Below, piece by piece: positions 54,068 through 62,642 of a stretch of 64,000 nucleotides of DNA. The translations under genes were made by a program, and so were the position numbers. The stretch is from NCBI GenBank assembly GCA_029243245.1, contig JAQWSK010000006.1:32905-96904 (forward strand), written 5' to 3'. The stretch is from Flavobacteriaceae bacterium (GTDB lineage Bacteria; Bacteroidota; Bacteroidia; Flavobacteriales; Flavobacteriaceae). The stretch's first letter is position 1. Every line of letters begins with the position of its first letter. The notes below the pieces were generated by a model. The model made no database searches and was not told the origin of the DNA. It saw only the letters and a list, made by a program, of their open reading frames with translations.

Positions 54068-55066
54068 CTAATCAACCAAACCGTTAATATCATATTTTGA
54101 CAAAAAGCTCCAAATTATAGATGGAGCATCAATATCATATAAACCATATTCACTTGGCCCATATAGCCTTGGCCAATCATGACTCATTTTTTCTAATAAG
54201 TACAGTTCAACAGAAACATTATTTATTTCGTTTTTGAAAATTTTATGAACGCCTCCATATTCATCACCATCAAGATCAGGAATAATTGTAATTACTGGGT
54301 TACTGTCACAGGTGTTGTATTCAACCCAATAATTAATCACATCATCCATTGGTTTACAAAGATTTTCATATCCTAAATATGGAACGACATAATCCTGCAA
54401 ACCATGAATTTGCATTATAGGTGTTGGATGTTTAGGATTGCATTGTGAAAAAGTTTGAGGTGACATTGAACCAGTAACTGATGCAATTGCTGCAATTTTT
54501 GAACTTAAATTACAAGCTAATTTATAACTCATAAACCCACCGTTTGACATTCCTGTAGAGTATATTCTATCTTTATTTATGTTATAATTGTTTGTAGACC
54601 ATTCAATTAAATCATCGATAAAACCAATATCATCAGATGTGCTAGTTTCCCCCAAAGAAGTTGTCCAGCCAACATTCCAATGTGTTTGTCCTTCGGTGGA
54701 ATAACCATTTTTATCACTTGGAGCAGTTCTCCAACGTGTTCCTTGTGGATAAATAATTATAAACCCCTTTTCCTCGGCCAAAGATTGGAAGCCCGTATAT
54801 TGCATGTTCCATTTAGCATAGCTTGAAAAACCGTGAAGACTGAATAAAAGAGGAACATCTGAATTTTGAAATAAATAAGAATCGGGAACATAGACAATAA
54901 ATTCTCTGGTCAATCCATTTTTAATCATTGTACAGTCAAAAGTATTATTTTTTTCCCCCAACGAACAAGTTGTTCCGTCAGAGAAAAAATCATTAGAAAG
55001 CTTATTTTCTTTATTACATGAAAAGAAAAAAATAAAAGCCAAAATAAAAGTGATTATGTTTTTCAA
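54068..55066 (-). CDS. Lipoprotein esterase of the PHB depolymerase/LpqC family
   Basis: A 332-residue alpha/beta hydrolase with a lipoprotein signal (lipobox FFSC, Cys17). 'PLLFSLHGFSSYAKW' holds the oxyanion strand, 'GMSNGGFMSYKLAC' the nucleophile Ser (G-x-S-x-G), and late His in 'LEKMSHDWP'. This is the family of polyhydroxybutyrate depolymerases and feruloyl or acetyl-xylan esterases (COG3509). On the cell surface it could remove ester groups from polysaccharides. Isolated gene, about 170 bases from the divergent sugar kinase. Confidence 0.87.
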   Translation of the reverse strand: MKNIITFILAFIFFFSCNKENKLSNDFFSDGTTCSLGEKNNTFDCTMIKNGLTREFIVYVPDSYLFQNSDVPLLFSLHGFSSYAKWNMQYTGFQSLAEEKGFIIIYPQGTRWRTAPSDKNGYSTEGQTHWNVGWTTSLGETSTSDDIGFIDDLIEWSTNNYNINKDRIYSTGMSNGGFMSYKLACNLSSKIAAIASVTGSMSPQTFSQCNPKHPTPIMQIHGLQDYVVPYLGYENLCKPMDDVINYWVEYNTCDSNPVITIIPDLDGDEYGGVHKIFKNEINNVSVELYLLEKMSHDWPRLYGPSEYGLYDIDAPSIIWSFLSKYDINGLVD

Positions 55067-55235
55067 TTTATAAAAAGGTTTGACCTTGCAATTATACTAA
55101 AAAAATGATTTTAGGTGTCAAATAATAATGAAATCTTTAAAAAGATTAAAAATAGATTCAATTTGAAAAAGAACACTTCTTGTTTATAAGGGTTTTTCAA
55201 TGTTGTAGAATTAAAAATATTTATACATTGGGCTT

Positions 55236-56291
55236 ATGATTGAAATTTCAACTCCTGGAAGAATTTGTTTTTATGGAGACCATCAAGACTATCTTGGGCT
55301 ACCAGTAATTTCTGGGACAATAAATCGATATGTTTACTTAAAAGCAATCCCTACGGACTTTTCTTTTTTTGAAATCAATCTTTTAAATTTTAAAAAATCC
55401 TTGAAAGTTCATTTTCAAAACAACCCGAACACCATTTTGGCAGGAGATTATTTTAGATCAGTCCTTTTTGTGTTAAGTAAAGAAGGAATTATTCCCAACA
55501 AAGGTTATAAAATTGAAATTTCAGGAAACCTTCCTATAGGTGCAGGTCTTTCAAGTTCATCTTCATTAGTAATAGGCTGGATAAGATTTTTAGTTCAAGC
55601 GTTTGCAAAAGATAAATCTATAACTGATCTGCAAATTGCAAAATGGGGTGTTTTAGCTGAAGTTGAGTTTTTCAAACAGCCAGGAGGTATTATGGATCAA
55701 TATACTATAGCTGTTGGTGGCTTACTTGCAATTGATACTATAAATAAAACTTACAAGAACCTTAGGGGTAATTTAGGCAAATTGTTAATAATTGATTCTG
55801 GAATACCAAAAAATACTCTTGATATGCTTAAAGAAGCAAGAACAAATGCTCAAAAAGCTCTAGGCATCGTTAAAAAATTTGATAATACATTTACTTTAAT
55901 TAATGCTAAAGAAACTGATTATAAGAAATATGAAAGTTCTCTTCCTGATGAACTCAGGCCCTATTGGAAAGCTACAATATTAAATTATATGATTACCAAA
56001 CGGGCTAAAAAAATATTAGAAAAAAATAATTCTTCAATCAAAGAATTAGCAGAATTAATGAATTCTCATCAAGAGTTGTTGGCAAAAGAACTTAAGAACA
56101 CTCCTTTAGAAATTACAAATCAAATCAATAAAGGAATTAAAGCAGGGGCCTATGGTTCAAAAATTGTTGGTTCAGGAGGAGGAGGATGCATGGTTGCTAT
56201 GGTTAATCCTAGTGCTGTTTTTAAAATAAAAAATGCTTTTTTAAAAGCAGGAGCTAAAGACGTATTTGAAGTAAGTTTAACTAATTTATAA
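55236..56291 (+). CDS. GHMP-family sugar kinase (galactokinase-like)
   Basis: A 351-residue kinase. The N-terminal 'GRICFYGDHQDYLG' parallels the galactokinase signature G-R-x-N-x-x-G-E-H-x-D-Y; motif 2 is 'LPIGAGLSSSSSL' and motif 3 'GSKIVGSGGGGCMVAM'. Such enzymes phosphorylate the anomeric or other hydroxyl of a sugar. A nucleotidyltransferase gene follows 8 bases later, so the pair probably activates a free sugar to NDP-sugar. Exact sugar unknown. Confidence 0.87.
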   Translation: MIEISTPGRICFYGDHQDYLGLPVISGTINRYVYLKAIPTDFSFFEINLLNFKKSLKVHFQNNPNTILAGDYFRSVLFVLSKEGIIPNKGYKIEISGNLPIGAGLSSSSSLVIGWIRFLVQAFAKDKSITDLQIAKWGVLAEVEFFKQPGGIMDQYTIAVGGLLAIDTINKTYKNLRGNLGKLLIIDSGIPKNTLDMLKEARTNAQKALGIVKKFDNTFTLINAKETDYKKYESSLPDELRPYWKATILNYMITKRAKKILEKNNSSIKELAELMNSHQELLAKELKNTPLEITNQINKGIKAGAYGSKIVGSGGGGCMVAMVNPSAVFKIKNAFLKAGAKDVFEVSLTNL

Positions 56292-56299
56292 TTTAAAAC

Positions 56300-57130
56300 A
56301 TGAAAAATTTAATTATCATGGCTGCAGGAGCCTCCTCTAGAATGAAAAAAACCTTAGATGAAGTTACTTTATCAAGCAAAGTTAAGGAGGTCGCTTCATT
56401 AGAACATAAAACATTGATTCCTATAGACGGCAAAGATAAAAGCTTGCTTTTTTATTTATGCTCTAATGCAAAAAAAGCAGGGTATGAATATATATACATA
56501 TTAACATCTCCTGAGAATAATGCTTTTCACAAATGGATTGATGTTAATAATTCTTGTACTGAAATTGAAGGCCTTGAATTTATTTTGCCTATTCAGTATG
56601 TTCCACAAGGAAGAGTTAAACCCCTGGGAACAGCGGATGGTATTCAACAGGTTTTGGATCAATTCCCGGTTCTGTTGAATCAAAGATTCACAGTTTGTAA
56701 TGCGGATAACCTTTATTCTGTAAATGTTTTAAAAACACTTTTGCTTCATAGAAGTTCTCCTCACTCAATAATTGCATACGATCGATCTTATTTAAAATTT
56801 CCTGAGGAGAGAATAACAAAGTTTGCACTTATGAAATTGGATGATCAAGGGTTTTTAAATGACATCGTTGAAAAACCCCCTATTGAAACTCATGATTCAT
56901 TTAGAAATTTAGCAAATCAGTTACTTGTGAGCATGAATATTTTTAGTTTTACAGGAGCAGAAATATATTCATATCTAAACGATTGTATAATTAACCCTGT
57001 AAGAGATGAAAAAGAGCTTCCAGAAGCTGTGCGATCACTAATAAAGACTGAACAAAAAAAGGTGTTTGCTTATATAGCTAAAGAACATTTAAAAGACTTA
57101 ACGTCTGCTCACGATATTAATAACTTTTAA
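56300..57130 (+). CDS. Sugar-1-phosphate nucleotidyltransferase-like protein
   Basis: A 276-residue NTP-transferase-fold protein. 'IIMAAGASSRMKK' is the nucleotide-binding loop with Arg, 'GTADGIQQVL' the substrate loop and 'FTVCNADNLYS' the metal-binding Asp region. It should couple a sugar-1-phosphate with an NTP. A 20-residue insertion after the loop is unusual relative to standard GalU or RmlA. Directly follows the GHMP kinase. Confidence 0.85.
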   Translation: MKNLIIMAAGASSRMKKTLDEVTLSSKVKEVASLEHKTLIPIDGKDKSLLFYLCSNAKKAGYEYIYILTSPENNAFHKWIDVNNSCTEIEGLEFILPIQYVPQGRVKPLGTADGIQQVLDQFPVLLNQRFTVCNADNLYSVNVLKTLLLHRSSPHSIIAYDRSYLKFPEERITKFALMKLDDQGFLNDIVEKPPIETHDSFRNLANQLLVSMNIFSFTGAEIYSYLNDCIINPVRDEKELPEAVRSLIKTEQKKVFAYIAKEHLKDLTSAHDINNF

Positions 57131-57235
57131 AGCTAGAAAAGTGTTGTAATATTAATAATTTGTTTAATAAACTTTATTTTTAAATTAATAATCTTTTAAT
57201 TTGATAAATAAAACTTTTTAATTTTTAAGTAAAAT

Positions 57236-57844
57236 ATGGATCAATTAATTATAATGGATAACGAATGGGTTCAAATGCTATTAAGATTTTTCTTTAATCT
57301 CTTTTTCATAGCAATACTTATCAAGATAATAAATCGTCACAGTAAACAAATAAGCAGGCATGTTTCAACTTTTTTTATTATAAGTGTAATAGTGTTTTTT
57401 TTATGCTTTACCCTAAGACAAATTGACCTTAATTTTGGAATGGCTTTAGGGTTATTCGCGATTTTTGGAATTATTAGGTACAGAACAGAAACAGTTCTTC
57501 CTGAAGAAATAACTTATTTATTTGTTACCATTGGCTTGTCTGTAATTAATGCATTGACTGCTGGAGATTTTGGGTGGTTAACATTAATTATAATAAATGT
57601 TGCAGTATGCTTATCTGTTTTGTTTGCAGAAAAATATTTATTACACGCAGAAGAAATAAAGGTCAGAAATAAAATAATCTTGAATTTGCCATTAGATGAA
57701 CAAGACATGGATGTAAGGATTAATGAAGAAATTAATAAACTTGCCAAAGAGCATAACCTTTTTATTCAAAACCATAATGTATTTAAAATAGATCATAAAA
57801 CTAAAATCATTCAGGTACACGTGTTTTATAATAATATTCTGTGA
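57236..57844 (+). CDS. DUF4956 membrane protein
   Basis: A 202-residue protein with four hydrophobic segments and a soluble C-terminal part (about 135-202). 'GLFAIFGIIRYRTETV' is the DUF4956 hallmark. Related genes commonly sit next to a VTC-type polyphosphate polymerase gene, but none is present here. Function unknown. The stop overlaps the GTG start of the next gene. Confidence 0.82.
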   Translation: MDQLIIMDNEWVQMLLRFFFNLFFIAILIKIINRHSKQISRHVSTFFIISVIVFFLCFTLRQIDLNFGMALGLFAIFGIIRYRTETVLPEEITYLFVTIGLSVINALTAGDFGWLTLIIINVAVCLSVLFAEKYLLHAEEIKVRNKIILNLPLDEQDMDVRINEEINKLAKEHNLFIQNHNVFKIDHKTKIIQVHVFYNNIL

Positions 57845-58536
57845 ATAAATTAATTAGCTTCACATTATTATTGTGTTCTAATTTTATTTTAAGTCAGGGG
57901 CTCTCCGAGTCCAAGTTTTGGGCTGCAGCTTCATACATATATCAACCAAAAGAAAAATTCTCATTAAGTGTTTCTCAACTATATAGATTAAAAGAAGACT
58001 TTAAAGCGGTAGATAGTTATATTTCACAAATAAGTGCTGATTATTCCCTTTCTAAAAGCCTCAATCTAGAAATAGAACTTAGGTATTATTCGAAAAATGA
58101 TAATAAGGGAAAAGTTCAAGGCTACGAAAACTTATGGAGATATCGGCTTGGAGCCGAAAAAGAGGTAAAGCTAAAACCAATAAAGGTTTTTCTGCGTTTA
58201 GCGTTTCAAAAAAGAAGCTCATTAGACAAACAGAATGATTTTAAAGAATACTTAAGAATACGATCCGCCTTTGAATACCAAATTAAAAACTGGGATTGGG
58301 ATCCGTATTTTTCTATAGAATTTATGAAAAAAACATCAGGCAATAGCTTACAAAAGATGAGATATGGGGTCGGAAGTAGCAATAAAATTAAAGGTAGCAA
58401 ATGGACAGTAAAATACTTTTATCAAGTTGAAAGAACACAGCCATTACAACGCTTCCATATCTTTATGTTGAAATATCGCTATAAACAAAAGGCAGAAAAT
58501 CTCAAAAAAATAAAACCCTCATCTTCTATAACATAA
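57841..58536 (+). CDS. DUF2490 outer-membrane protein
   Basis: A 231-residue secreted protein with signal peptide (ending ILSQG) and repeated amphipathic beta strands of the DUF2490 family ('KFWAAASYIYQPKEKFSLSV', 'LELRYYSKN'-like and 'FHIFMLKYRYKQ' at the end). Starts at GTG overlapping the DUF4956 stop (GTGA), so translationally coupled. Probably an outer-membrane barrel; function unknown. Confidence 0.8.
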   Translation: MNKLISFTLLLCSNFILSQGLSESKFWAAASYIYQPKEKFSLSVSQLYRLKEDFKAVDSYISQISADYSLSKSLNLEIELRYYSKNDNKGKVQGYENLWRYRLGAEKEVKLKPIKVFLRLAFQKRSSLDKQNDFKEYLRIRSAFEYQIKNWDWDPYFSIEFMKKTSGNSLQKMRYGVGSSNKIKGSKWTVKYFYQVERTQPLQRFHIFMLKYRYKQKAENLKKIKPSSSIT

Positions 58537-58583
58537 AGAACTTTTATTTGGCCCCAACCACAATTTCCACAAGTGCATTATTG

Positions 58584-59324
58584 CTATAATTGATTTATTA
58601 CGATGTTTTTATACCAAATTTCATAAGGTTCTCCTGAATGCGTTTGTAAACAAATACATCCATTTCTAGGCACATCACCTTTCTCAGTATATTTAACTGT
58701 TGAAATTCCATTGATTTTAATTTCAATGTCAGGGCCATTTGCCTTGATGTGGATCTCATTCCAACCATTCGAATCAACAATTTCCTCAATTAGTTCTCTG
58801 TTAGCCACTTTATATATTATGACAGGAAAGATGTCCGGTCTAGGGTATCGAGAGGTGTTGGGCCTATTCTCATCTACCAGACTTCCCCAGAGTGGGTAAA
58901 GGCCAGATGTGTCTTTCGGTGTAAAATCAGAAAATAAAGAAATTGCACTGGCGTCAATATATCCTATGTCAGCCTGATAGCCCATAACTTCGTTTGAGTG
59001 GGGTACTCGTTGGGCTCTAAAACTTATTCCTCCATTGATTTCCAAATCGCTTGTTATAAATTTCGAACTCAATTTCAATTCAAAATTTTGATATTTCTGT
59101 TTCGTGCAGAGGTAGTAACTTTTATCGATGGATTTTTTAAGGTTGCCCCCAACTATGGATCCTTTTTCCACTCTGAAAATAGTGTTTGACCCTTCCCAGC
59201 CCTCAAGCGATTTACCATTAAATAATTTAAGTCCGTCCGATTTTCCACAGGAAATAAATAAGACAATAAAGCACAGGACTACAGCTAGAGATAATAGTCT
59301 TCTGACATTGTTATATAATCTCAT
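58584..59324 (-). CDS. DUF1080 (3-keto-disaccharide hydrolase-like) lipoprotein
   Basis: A 246-residue surface lipoprotein (lipobox FISC, Cys26) with the concanavalin-like DUF1080 fold: 'LKLFNGKSLEGWEG', 'GGISFRAQR', 'GWNEIHIKANGPDIEIKING' and 'GCICLQTHSGEPYEIWYKNI'. Some members cleave 3-keto-glycosides after oxidation of the sugar. The upstream sequence is a near copy of that before the Dabb gene (59472-59855). A role in glycan breakdown is likely. Confidence 0.88.
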   Translation of the reverse strand: MRLYNNVRRLLSLAVVLCFIVLFISCGKSDGLKLFNGKSLEGWEGSNTIFRVEKGSIVGGNLKKSIDKSYYLCTKQKYQNFELKLSSKFITSDLEINGGISFRAQRVPHSNEVMGYQADIGYIDASAISLFSDFTPKDTSGLYPLWGSLVDENRPNTSRYPRPDIFPVIIYKVANRELIEEIVDSNGWNEIHIKANGPDIEIKINGISTVKYTEKGDVPRNGCICLQTHSGEPYEIWYKNIVINQL

Positions 59325-59339
59325 ACAATAAATGTAATG

Positions 59340-59378
59340 AAATTAGAAATACCTGAACTTACTGAAGAAGATATGCCT
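59340..59378. repeat. Direct repeat copy A, upstream of the DUF1080 gene
   Basis: 39 bases identical except for one position to 59872-59910 (starting AAATTAGAAATACCTGAACT). The similarity continues toward the start codon, where both copies hold TTACATTTA on the minus strand, a -7-like box. Each copy lies about 15 bases upstream of the ATG of a minus-strand gene. Confidence 0.9.
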
Positions 59379-59471
59379 ATGGTTTAGTTTTTTTCAGGGT
59401 TAATATTTCATATCTGGTTCTTTAAAGAATTTAGAAGTTTTATTAAATTACTAATTTACTATATGTGATAG

Positions 59472-59855
59472 CTACTCTAAAGCATTCGAGTCGTAAACCA
59501 CCACCTTCTTCCAAAGGTGTTTCGCTTCTTCTATAAACTTAAGATGGGTTAGATCGGTTTGATAAGCCGCTTCTGCTTCAATAGAAGAGAAAGTAATTAA
59601 ATACAAATATGTATAGCTATTGTCAACCACTTCGCGTTCACTTGTTTTAGCAGGTTTTCCTAGATGAGACTGCACTCCTTGAGGATTGGTTGCCATTAAT
59701 TTTTGTATTGCCGTTTCAAATGCAACACGATCTTTCTGGCTTTCGGGATTATTCAACCAAAAGAGCACTGTGTGAATAAGCGGTTCTTTGATTGTTTCTG
59801 TTTGCCCAGAAGAAACAAGTGGAATAAACAATAGAACAAGAAGTAGCTTTTTCAT
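59472..59855 (-). CDS. Secreted stress-responsive alpha/beta barrel (Dabb) domain protein
   Basis: A 127-residue protein with signal peptide (about 1-18, ending SSGQ) and a Dabb domain: 'IHTVLFWLNNPESQKDRVAF' and 'TFSSIEAEAAYQTDLTHLKF'. The family forms dimeric ferredoxin-like barrels of varied function; secreted versions occur next to DUF1080 proteins in sugar catabolic loci. Its upstream region is duplicated in front of the DUF1080 gene, suggesting shared control. Confidence 0.85.
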   Translation of the reverse strand: MKKLLLVLLFIPLVSSGQTETIKEPLIHTVLFWLNNPESQKDRVAFETAIQKLMATNPQGVQSHLGKPAKTSEREVVDNSYTYLYLITFSSIEAEAAYQTDLTHLKFIEEAKHLWKKVVVYDSNALE

Positions 59856-59871
59856 AGACTTAAATGTAAGA

Positions 59872-59910
59872 AAATTAGAAATACCTGAACTTACTGAAGA
59901 AGATATACCT
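59872..59910. repeat. Direct repeat copy B, upstream of the Dabb gene
   Basis: Second copy of the 39-base repeat (one mismatch to 59340-59378), again 16 bases from an ATG on the minus strand. The copies lie 532 bases apart and are in the same orientation. Confidence 0.9.
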
Positions 59911-59974
59911 AATCAACAACTGCCCCCTTTTGAATTTTTCTTAGATAGTTGTAGATTGTTTCTTTTAAACACGT

Positions 59975-60889
59975 ATGAAATACTTTTATCTTTTATCTAT
60001 CTCTCTTGCTTTATTTTCTTGTGATTCTTATCAAAATTCGAAAAATCATATTAATCCTTCTAAAACCATAGAAACAATAACACTATTAGGAGATACACTA
60101 AGAAGTCCCGAAATAAAGAAAGGAAAATCATTTGATCAATTTAAATCAGCACAAATTACCTATTTTGATAATCAAAATAATGCTGAAGCTTTAATTTGGT
60201 ATGGACGTAGAACAGCCTATATGGGGTACTATAAAGAAGCTATTAAACTTTTTACCTTAGGAATAAAAACCTATCCTAATGATCCTCGTTTTTATCGTCA
60301 CCGCGGTCACAGATACATTTCTACCCGTCAATATGATAATGCAATAAGTGATTTTGAAAAAGCAGCACAATTAATTGATCAGAAAACAGATCAAATAGAG
60401 CCTGATGGTTTACCAAACGCGAAAAATATTCCTCTAAGTACGCTTCACGGTAATATATGGTATCACCTTGGTCTGACATATTATCTTAAAAACAACATGA
60501 ACAATGCACTCAAAGCATTCAACAATAGAAGTGTTACGCATAAATACGATGATAATATTGTTTCCGCGGGGCATTGGTTATATATGATCTACAGAAGGCT
60601 AAATAAAATTGAAGAATCCATTACTGTTGTTAATGAAATTTACCAAAACATGGACATAATAGAAAATATGAGCTATCATCAATCGTGTTTATTTTACAAG
60701 GGTGTGCTTAAAGAATCTGAAATCGTAATTGACGAAGTTGGTTTATATAGCTTAGCCAACTGGTATATATATGAAAAAAATGATACTTTAAAAGCTAAAA
60801 TATATTATCAAAAGTTGCTTAGTACAGGTAATCCATATTCGTTTGCCTATATAGCTGGAGAAAATGACTGGTTTAGATTATTTAAATAA
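59975..60889 (+). CDS. Tetratricopeptide-repeat lipoprotein
   Basis: A 304-residue lipoprotein (lipobox LFSC, Cys16). TPR units are seen at about 85-118 ('EALIWYGRRTAYMGYYKEAI'), 119-150 ('PRFYRHRGHRYISTRQYDNAI') and 160-200 ('WYHLGLTYYLKNNMNNALKA'). The protein probably scaffolds other envelope proteins. No enzymatic motif. Transcribed away from the Dabb gene. Confidence 0.85.
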   Translation: MKYFYLLSISLALFSCDSYQNSKNHINPSKTIETITLLGDTLRSPEIKKGKSFDQFKSAQITYFDNQNNAEALIWYGRRTAYMGYYKEAIKLFTLGIKTYPNDPRFYRHRGHRYISTRQYDNAISDFEKAAQLIDQKTDQIEPDGLPNAKNIPLSTLHGNIWYHLGLTYYLKNNMNNALKAFNNRSVTHKYDDNIVSAGHWLYMIYRRLNKIEESITVVNEIYQNMDIIENMSYHQSCLFYKGVLKESEIVIDEVGLYSLANWYIYEKNDTLKAKIYYQKLLSTGNPYSFAYIAGENDWFRLFK

Positions 60890-60936
60890 AACTAACGAGT
60901 TTGAGAATATACTTTTTGTGTGTCTAAATTGATCCT

Positions 60937-62157
60937 TTAGTTTTTAAAAAATGATTTGAAAAAAATATTTTTTAAACTAAAAAAAAATGCTGCCAAACCA
61001 CTAAGTTCTTTATTTGGTTTTTTTCCTTCTCCAATTCTATGGATCTGTAATTCGTACCAAGGTAATTCAACACCTCCTAATTTATCTAACATTTTTATTC
61101 CCGAAGAGGGTAGCGGGGTGTCTATATATTTTAATTTTCCAGATAAAATATCTTTAGCTAAATTAGTATATATACAATAAGGTCTTGCCAAACCAATAAT
61201 GTCAAGTTTATCTTCAACTAATGCTTGTTCCATTATTTTGGCCGATCTAAATCCACCAGTGAGCATTAAAGGTTTATTTGTAATCTTTCTTGCTTTATCT
61301 ATATAATCCAAGAAATACGCTTCTCTGTTTTTAGTACTTTTTTTTTGTTTAATTCCAACCATTGCAGGTTTTTCATAAGTTCCCCCTGAGACTTCAATTA
61401 AATCTATTCCCTCATTAGATAAAATTTGTAAAACTTTCATTGATTCTTCCTCTGTAAACCCCCCTCTTTGAAAATCGGCCGAATTAATTTTGATTCCTAT
61501 GGGATATTTTTTTCCGACCTGATCTCTTATCTCTCTATATATTTCTTTAACAAAGCGAGCTCGATTCTCTATTGAACCTCCCCACTTGTCATTTCTGGTG
61601 TTGCTCAAAGGAGATAGAAACTGACTAACCAAATAACCGTGTGCGCCATGAATTTGACAACCTGTAAATCCTGCTTCTTTCATTATTTTTGCTGTTATCC
61701 CAAAACGTTTAATTATATCCCATATTTCATCTTCTGTTAAAGGAGTCGGTTTTTTGAACATTGCTGATGCTCCTCCCATCTTTAAAGAAACTGAAGATGG
61801 ACCAACTATTTTTTTATTTATTGCCGCAAATGCTTGACGTCCAGGATGATTAAGTTGAGGCCAAATATGTGTCTTGGTCCCTTCGATAGATTTTGCCCAT
61901 TCTTGAAGTAATTCAAAATTAGAATAATCTTCAACTACTACATTGCGTGGTTCACCTATTGCTTTGGAATCAATCATTATATTTCCAGTAATTAGTAGCC
62001 CAGACTCACCTTTTGACCAAACTTTATAGGCGTTTATAAGATTTTTAGTTGGAGCATTTTTCAAAGTCCCCATATTTTCACTCATCGCAGATTTTACAAT
62101 TCTATTTTGTAAATGACTTCCATTTGGAAGTTTAAAAGAGGAGTTTAAAAGTTTCAT
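60937..62157 (-). CDS. NADH:flavin oxidoreductase, Old Yellow Enzyme family
   Basis: A 406-residue FMN-binding barrel. 'NRIVKSAMSENMG', 'WPQLNHPGRQ', 'GCQIHGAHGYLVSQFLSP' (catalytic His pair region) and 'NDKWGGSIENRARF' are standard. The C-terminal cysteine cluster and FAD domain of the large dienoyl-CoA reductases are absent, leaving a single-domain enzyme of about normal length. It reduces an activated C=C with NAD(P)H. Substrate unknown. Confidence 0.9.
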   Translation of the reverse strand: MKLLNSSFKLPNGSHLQNRIVKSAMSENMGTLKNAPTKNLINAYKVWSKGESGLLITGNIMIDSKAIGEPRNVVVEDYSNFELLQEWAKSIEGTKTHIWPQLNHPGRQAFAAINKKIVGPSSVSLKMGGASAMFKKPTPLTEDEIWDIIKRFGITAKIMKEAGFTGCQIHGAHGYLVSQFLSPLSNTRNDKWGGSIENRARFVKEIYREIRDQVGKKYPIGIKINSADFQRGGFTEEESMKVLQILSNEGIDLIEVSGGTYEKPAMVGIKQKKSTKNREAYFLDYIDKARKITNKPLMLTGGFRSAKIMEQALVEDKLDIIGLARPYCIYTNLAKDILSGKLKYIDTPLPSSGIKMLDKLGGVELPWYELQIHRIGEGKKPNKELSGLAAFFFSLKNIFFKSFFKN

Positions 62158-62324
62158 TAACTAAATTATTGGTTTTAAAATATACAAACATAATCAAACT
62201 GATATTGATATATTTTTAAATGAGTACATTTAATAAAAGCCAATACAATGAAGAATATTAATAGGCCAAAGAATTGATTAGTAAGATTATTTACTATTGG
62301 AAGCACATTTAAAATTTCAAAACT

Positions 62325-62612
62325 CTATGATAATCTAAAAAAATATTTTATTGAATTTGTTATAATCGAAACTGGTTTATCACTTTCCTTTTCTTTGTTT
62401 GGAATATCAATCAAAGGGATGTTTTCACTTAAAAATTTAAAAGTCTCATTATTAGAAATAAATTGTTTGTAAATCTCATTATCATTTTTATTAAATGTGT
62501 CAACATAAGTTTTAAGGATCTCTTGATTGATTAAGTCATTTATTTCTAATTTTGATTCTAGTTGACAAGAGGTATTAAATAAAACGGTCAGTATTAGTAT
62601 AAGTCTTTTCAT
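62325..62612 (-). pseudogene. Truncated glycosidase-like lipoprotein, N-terminal stub
   Basis: A 95-residue frame with lipoprotein signal (lipobox NTSC, Cys16). The stretch 'YVDTFNKNDNEIYKQFISN' and 'FLSENIPLIDIPNKEKE' resembles the N-terminus of large Bacteroidetes glycoside hydrolases of the MGH1 type, which continue 'TYYFRWWTFRKH'. Here it turns into unrelated residues and stops, so it looks like a deletion remnant. It could alternatively be a small lipoprotein in its own right. It is divergent from the aldose epimerase gene. Confidence 0.5.
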
Positions 62613-62642
62613 TGTGCTTGCAAGATGTTAAGTAATTATTAA

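Noticed and set aside
59788..60024. Plus-strand open frame containing KLEIPELTEEDIP
   Set aside because: The segment is the duplicated upstream control region; copy A has a stop after 16 codons and the longer frame runs antisense over the Dabb gene and into the TPR gene.
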